From the NCBI RefSeq assembly GCF_021018895.1, contig NC_079371.1:7708501-7772500 (forward strand): a stretch of 64,000 nucleotides of DNA, in the 5' to 3' direction. How positions within the stretch are numbered: position 1 is the stretch's first letter; every line of letters starts with the position of its first letter. The notes beneath the pieces are model-generated. The model had not been told where the DNA came from, did not search any database, and was given only the letters and a program-made list of their open reading frames with translations. This document shows positions 61,381 to 64,000 of the stretch, piece after piece. This DNA is from Seriola aureovittata (taxonomy: Eukaryota; Chordata; Actinopteri; Carangiformes; Carangidae). Both the position numbers and the translations under genes were made by a program.

Positions 61381-62943
61381 ATGTGGTATGAAATTCTGCC
61401 TGGCTTCGCCATCATGACCGTGTGTATGATCATTCCTGGCGTCGCCACCGCACAGATCCACAAGTTCACCAACGGAGGAAAGGTGAGAAGGATGCTGCCT
61501 GCTAATGTGGCCCTGACCGTGCTAAAAAACGGAGTGTAAATGCTGCAAGTCTGTTTTTGTACGTTCAACTGCTTTATTAAAGACTCACGTGCTCTCTGTA
61601 GGAGAAGAGAATCGCTCGGGTTCCGTGGCACTGGTATCTGATGGAGAGAGATAGGCGAGTGTCGGGATCAGGACAGTACCATGAATCCAAGGTGAGAGTC
61701 CATGTGTCAAAACCTTTTGCAAAGATGTGCATATTTTCATATGTGTATTAAAAATACACATTTTCCCTCTACCCAGCTCTGTATCGACTGTCTCCCATTC
61801 ATCTATGACATTAGTTGTTTTATTAAAAATAAACAACAACAGAACAGACGAACCACACAGATGTGCTCATTTTCTAAAGACACATGCACAGGTATTGGTA
61901 CGTCAGCACAATAGATAAATTGACTGGCACTCGTGAGACTTGCTTTTAACAAATAATAACACCTCTTCTGCACAGCTGACGCATACTGATGACGGAAAAT
62001 AAAGTAGTATGAATCCTATAGACCGCTTTATCAGAGTTAAACTTAATACTGTGTTGAACAGGGTCACTTGGTTCAGAAATTGTATAATTTCTCATAGAAG
62101 ACCACTTCATTGTAAGAAAAGTTCTCTCTAAAAGTGTGAATGGCAACTAATGTTTTCATCAGGGTAATGTTAGCACACCACTCTTACTTGTGTAAAACAA
62201 TCCACACAAAATCAAAAAAGTATAATGACTTATGATATTGCAATTAGCACCTACTCCTGAACAATGAGATTACAACCTGTCATTTTTAGTTAGATCACTG
62301 AAAATCGATGCTAAAATCCCAAACGGTACAGAAGGCAGACAAAAAGTAAACAAACATGGAGATTCTTGAATGGATTATTGTATTATGAAAGTATTGAAAT
62401 GTCCTGTTACTGACATGTTTTTAACTATACAATCGCATGTAAACTGACAAGAAAACATGCTTAAACAAACTTAATTACCATACCACAGCATAACCTTGTA
62501 ATCAAAGGCCCTGCACACCTATACAGGTGTTAAATATTTGACTGATGAGACCTCCACTCAGGTTGCAGGTGGACAGAGCTACACTAGAAATCACTTTGAA
62601 GTCACCAAGATTCATATTCTAGTGCAAATGTTTAGGTATAATTTGTTCCCCCTTCTCAGGCTCTAAAATACCAACAAGAGGAAATATAATATATAATAAG
62701 TGAAAATGGTGGACCAAAGGTGTGCAGGGCATAGAAAGTAGATGACATGATCCCTGTGATATATTCTCAGTCTAAGCATCACGATTTTCATACAGTAATC
62801 ATTGAAACTATCACCATCAATCTAAAAAAGCAAAAACCTGGATGATGGTTCATTGGTTTATAAATTATTAGTAACATTTAAGACACTGTAGTTCTGATTA
62901 ATCTTTTTTTCTTTCTCAACAGGGACTCGAGAACATCCACTGA
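61381..62943 (+). CDS. ndufa1: NADH:ubiquinone oxidoreductase subunit A1
   Basis: Three coding exons: 61381-61482, 61602-61691 and 62923-62943, giving 70 residues, the family length. The protein starts [20 protein letters not shown], a single membrane segment that also serves as the mitochondrial targeting signal. It continues IHKFTNGGK, then [17 protein letters not shown], and ends GLENIH. It is a supernumerary subunit of complex I needed for assembly of the membrane arm. Intron 2 (61692-62922) contains a small inverted-repeat element. ATTAAA at 63062-63067 is the likely poly(A) signal. It diverges from upf3b, as in human. Confidence 0.97.
62507..62730. mobile_element. Small MITE in ndufa1 intron 2
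   Basis: The left end GGCCCTGCACACCT (62507-62520) and right end AGGTGTGCAGGGC (62718-62730) are inverted repeats bounding about 224 bases with no coding capacity. Flanking octamers AATCAAAG and ATAGAAAG agree at five of eight bases, a weak hint of a decayed 8-bp target duplication as left by hAT elements. Confidence 0.55.
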
Positions 62944-64000
62944 TGACCAGGAACATGAAGACCCTGATGAGAAAAAAGTTCTTTGTTGTACATTAAAGGA
63001 TTATATTTAACATTCAGCTGTTCGTTTTTTCGGTCTTTTAAAGCGGTTGTTCCTGTTATCAATTAAACTGTTCCATACTGGAAATCTTTTGAGGCTTGGG
63101 TCATATGTTGAAGCTAAAAAACAACTGACAAGAGAGCGGGGTTCTAACTAAACTAATGCTTTACACCTGTTGTCGATTTTATACTTAACATCTGATAATC
63201 CAGTGTTGTACTGGAGGAATATATCAATGTCTGTTGTGAGACTCGACGTTGGTTATCATACATCCTAAATGTCTCTTCCTGGTCTTGAAAGCTGCAGTCA
63301 ACTGTTGAAAGTCTAATCGTATTGTTCTGATTGAAATAAATAATTTATTATTGAAACTAATAATTGATAACTCTAAAAATGACAAATTAATCAATGATGA
63401 AAATAATAATTTTATTACAATCCTCTCGGTTACAAGAGCCAACCCTGTTGAAATACTGCCATGTCCAAAATATCACACTATTAACAGTTAAAAACAGGAT
63501 CCTCCAAGGAGTTGAAAGAAATCGGAGAGGTCATTAAATGATTAACAGACTAGAAAAACAGAAAAAAACATGTCTGCTACACAAAAATATATCGATATTT
63601 TCAGACATTTCCCTCTTAGGACATCCAAAAATTAAGCTAAAATTAAACAAATTGACACTTTAAGAAGTTCGAAAGTTGGGAACGTTCATTTAAAAGAAAA
63701 CCACAAGATGACTTCATAGTGAAAATTTATTTGCCATTCTCTTCGGGATGATATGCAAAAATTTACAAAAGAAAATTATAGTTGAACAGCTGAAATGAAA
63801 AACTAGTTCCAGTAGGTAAATAGGATGGAGACAAATAATACAACTAAATACTTCTCAGAGTCTCACTTCTACACATTTCTTTACAGTTAAGATCCTCCCT
63901 CCACACTGTACATTCCCCTTACGCCTCCTCCCAAAATAGACACCTGTAGTCACAGGACAAAGTAAAGGTGTCTGATAAAAGGTCATCTGAGAGCAAACTG
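62944..64000. other. ndufa1 3' UTR and possible 3' end of a minus-strand gene
   Basis: 63290-63425 contains AT-rich blocks (CTGCAGTCAACTGTTGAAAG, AATTAATCAATGATGAAAAT) like a degenerate copy of the MITE at 37566-37855. Plus TTTATT at 63726-63731 is a minus-strand AATAAA, and 63732-64000 has no open frame. It may be the 3' UTR of a gene lying to the right of the window. No coding sequence is visible. Confidence 0.3.

Overview
The window is nuclear DNA from a bony fish, most likely a percomorph teleost. Genes are split into short exons with GT-AG introns. The intergenic DNA is AT-rich and full of short non-autonomous transposons that recur in teleost genomes, together with CA/CT microsatellites. 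Eight protein-coding genes, one nuclear tRNA and one intronic snoRNA can be read directly from the sequence. There is no bacterial-type feature (operon, CRISPR array, insertion sequence).

Layout. Positions 1-17,300 hold no gene I can name. The stretch contains several repeat copies (1117-1413, 2838-3316, 11511-11954, 13701-14128), microsatellites, two minus-strand exon-like segments (about 6794-6992 and 17106-17320) and a plus-strand candidate start exon behind a perfect CRE (14549-14740). A tRNA-Glu(TTC) gene lies at 18145-18216 (-). Next come ube2a (+, 19278-22512) and nkrf (-, 24257-27901), which converge tail to tail. septin6 (-) has its coding exons from 33392 to 46247 and probably a long 3' UTR down to about 29.9 kb. 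pttg1/securin (+) is at 48797-50556 and single-exon sowahd (+) at 51386-52402. rpl39 (-) is at 53402-56166 and carries an H/ACA snoRNA in intron 2. upf3b (-) is at 57971-60521 and ndufa1 (+) at 61381-62943. The last kilobase looks like the 3' end of a further minus-strand gene.

Gene order ube2a-nkrf-septin6-sowahd-rpl39-upf3b-ndufa1 is that of human Xq24, so this is a conserved block. Two differences stand out. A securin gene sits between septin6 and sowahd (human PTTG1 is on chromosome 5), and no RNF113A-like ORF lies between upf3b and ndufa1. The genes do not form one pathway. They are housekeeping functions: ubiquitin conjugation (ube2a), rRNA processing and NF-kB repression (nkrf), septin filaments (septin6), sister-chromatid cohesion control (pttg1), ribosome (rpl39), nonsense-mediated decay (upf3b) and complex I (ndufa1).

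The most useful new reading is the snoRNA at 54444-54578 (-). Its first hairpin has a pseudouridylation pocket whose two guide strands exactly complement the 5.8S rRNA sequence around position U69, and its host is rpl39, so it is SNORA69. I did not find a clearly undescribed biological system. The oddest items are the degenerate degron motifs in securin, a perfect 15-bp hairpin at 9239-9271 and the unassigned spliced transcript(s) in the left 17 kb.
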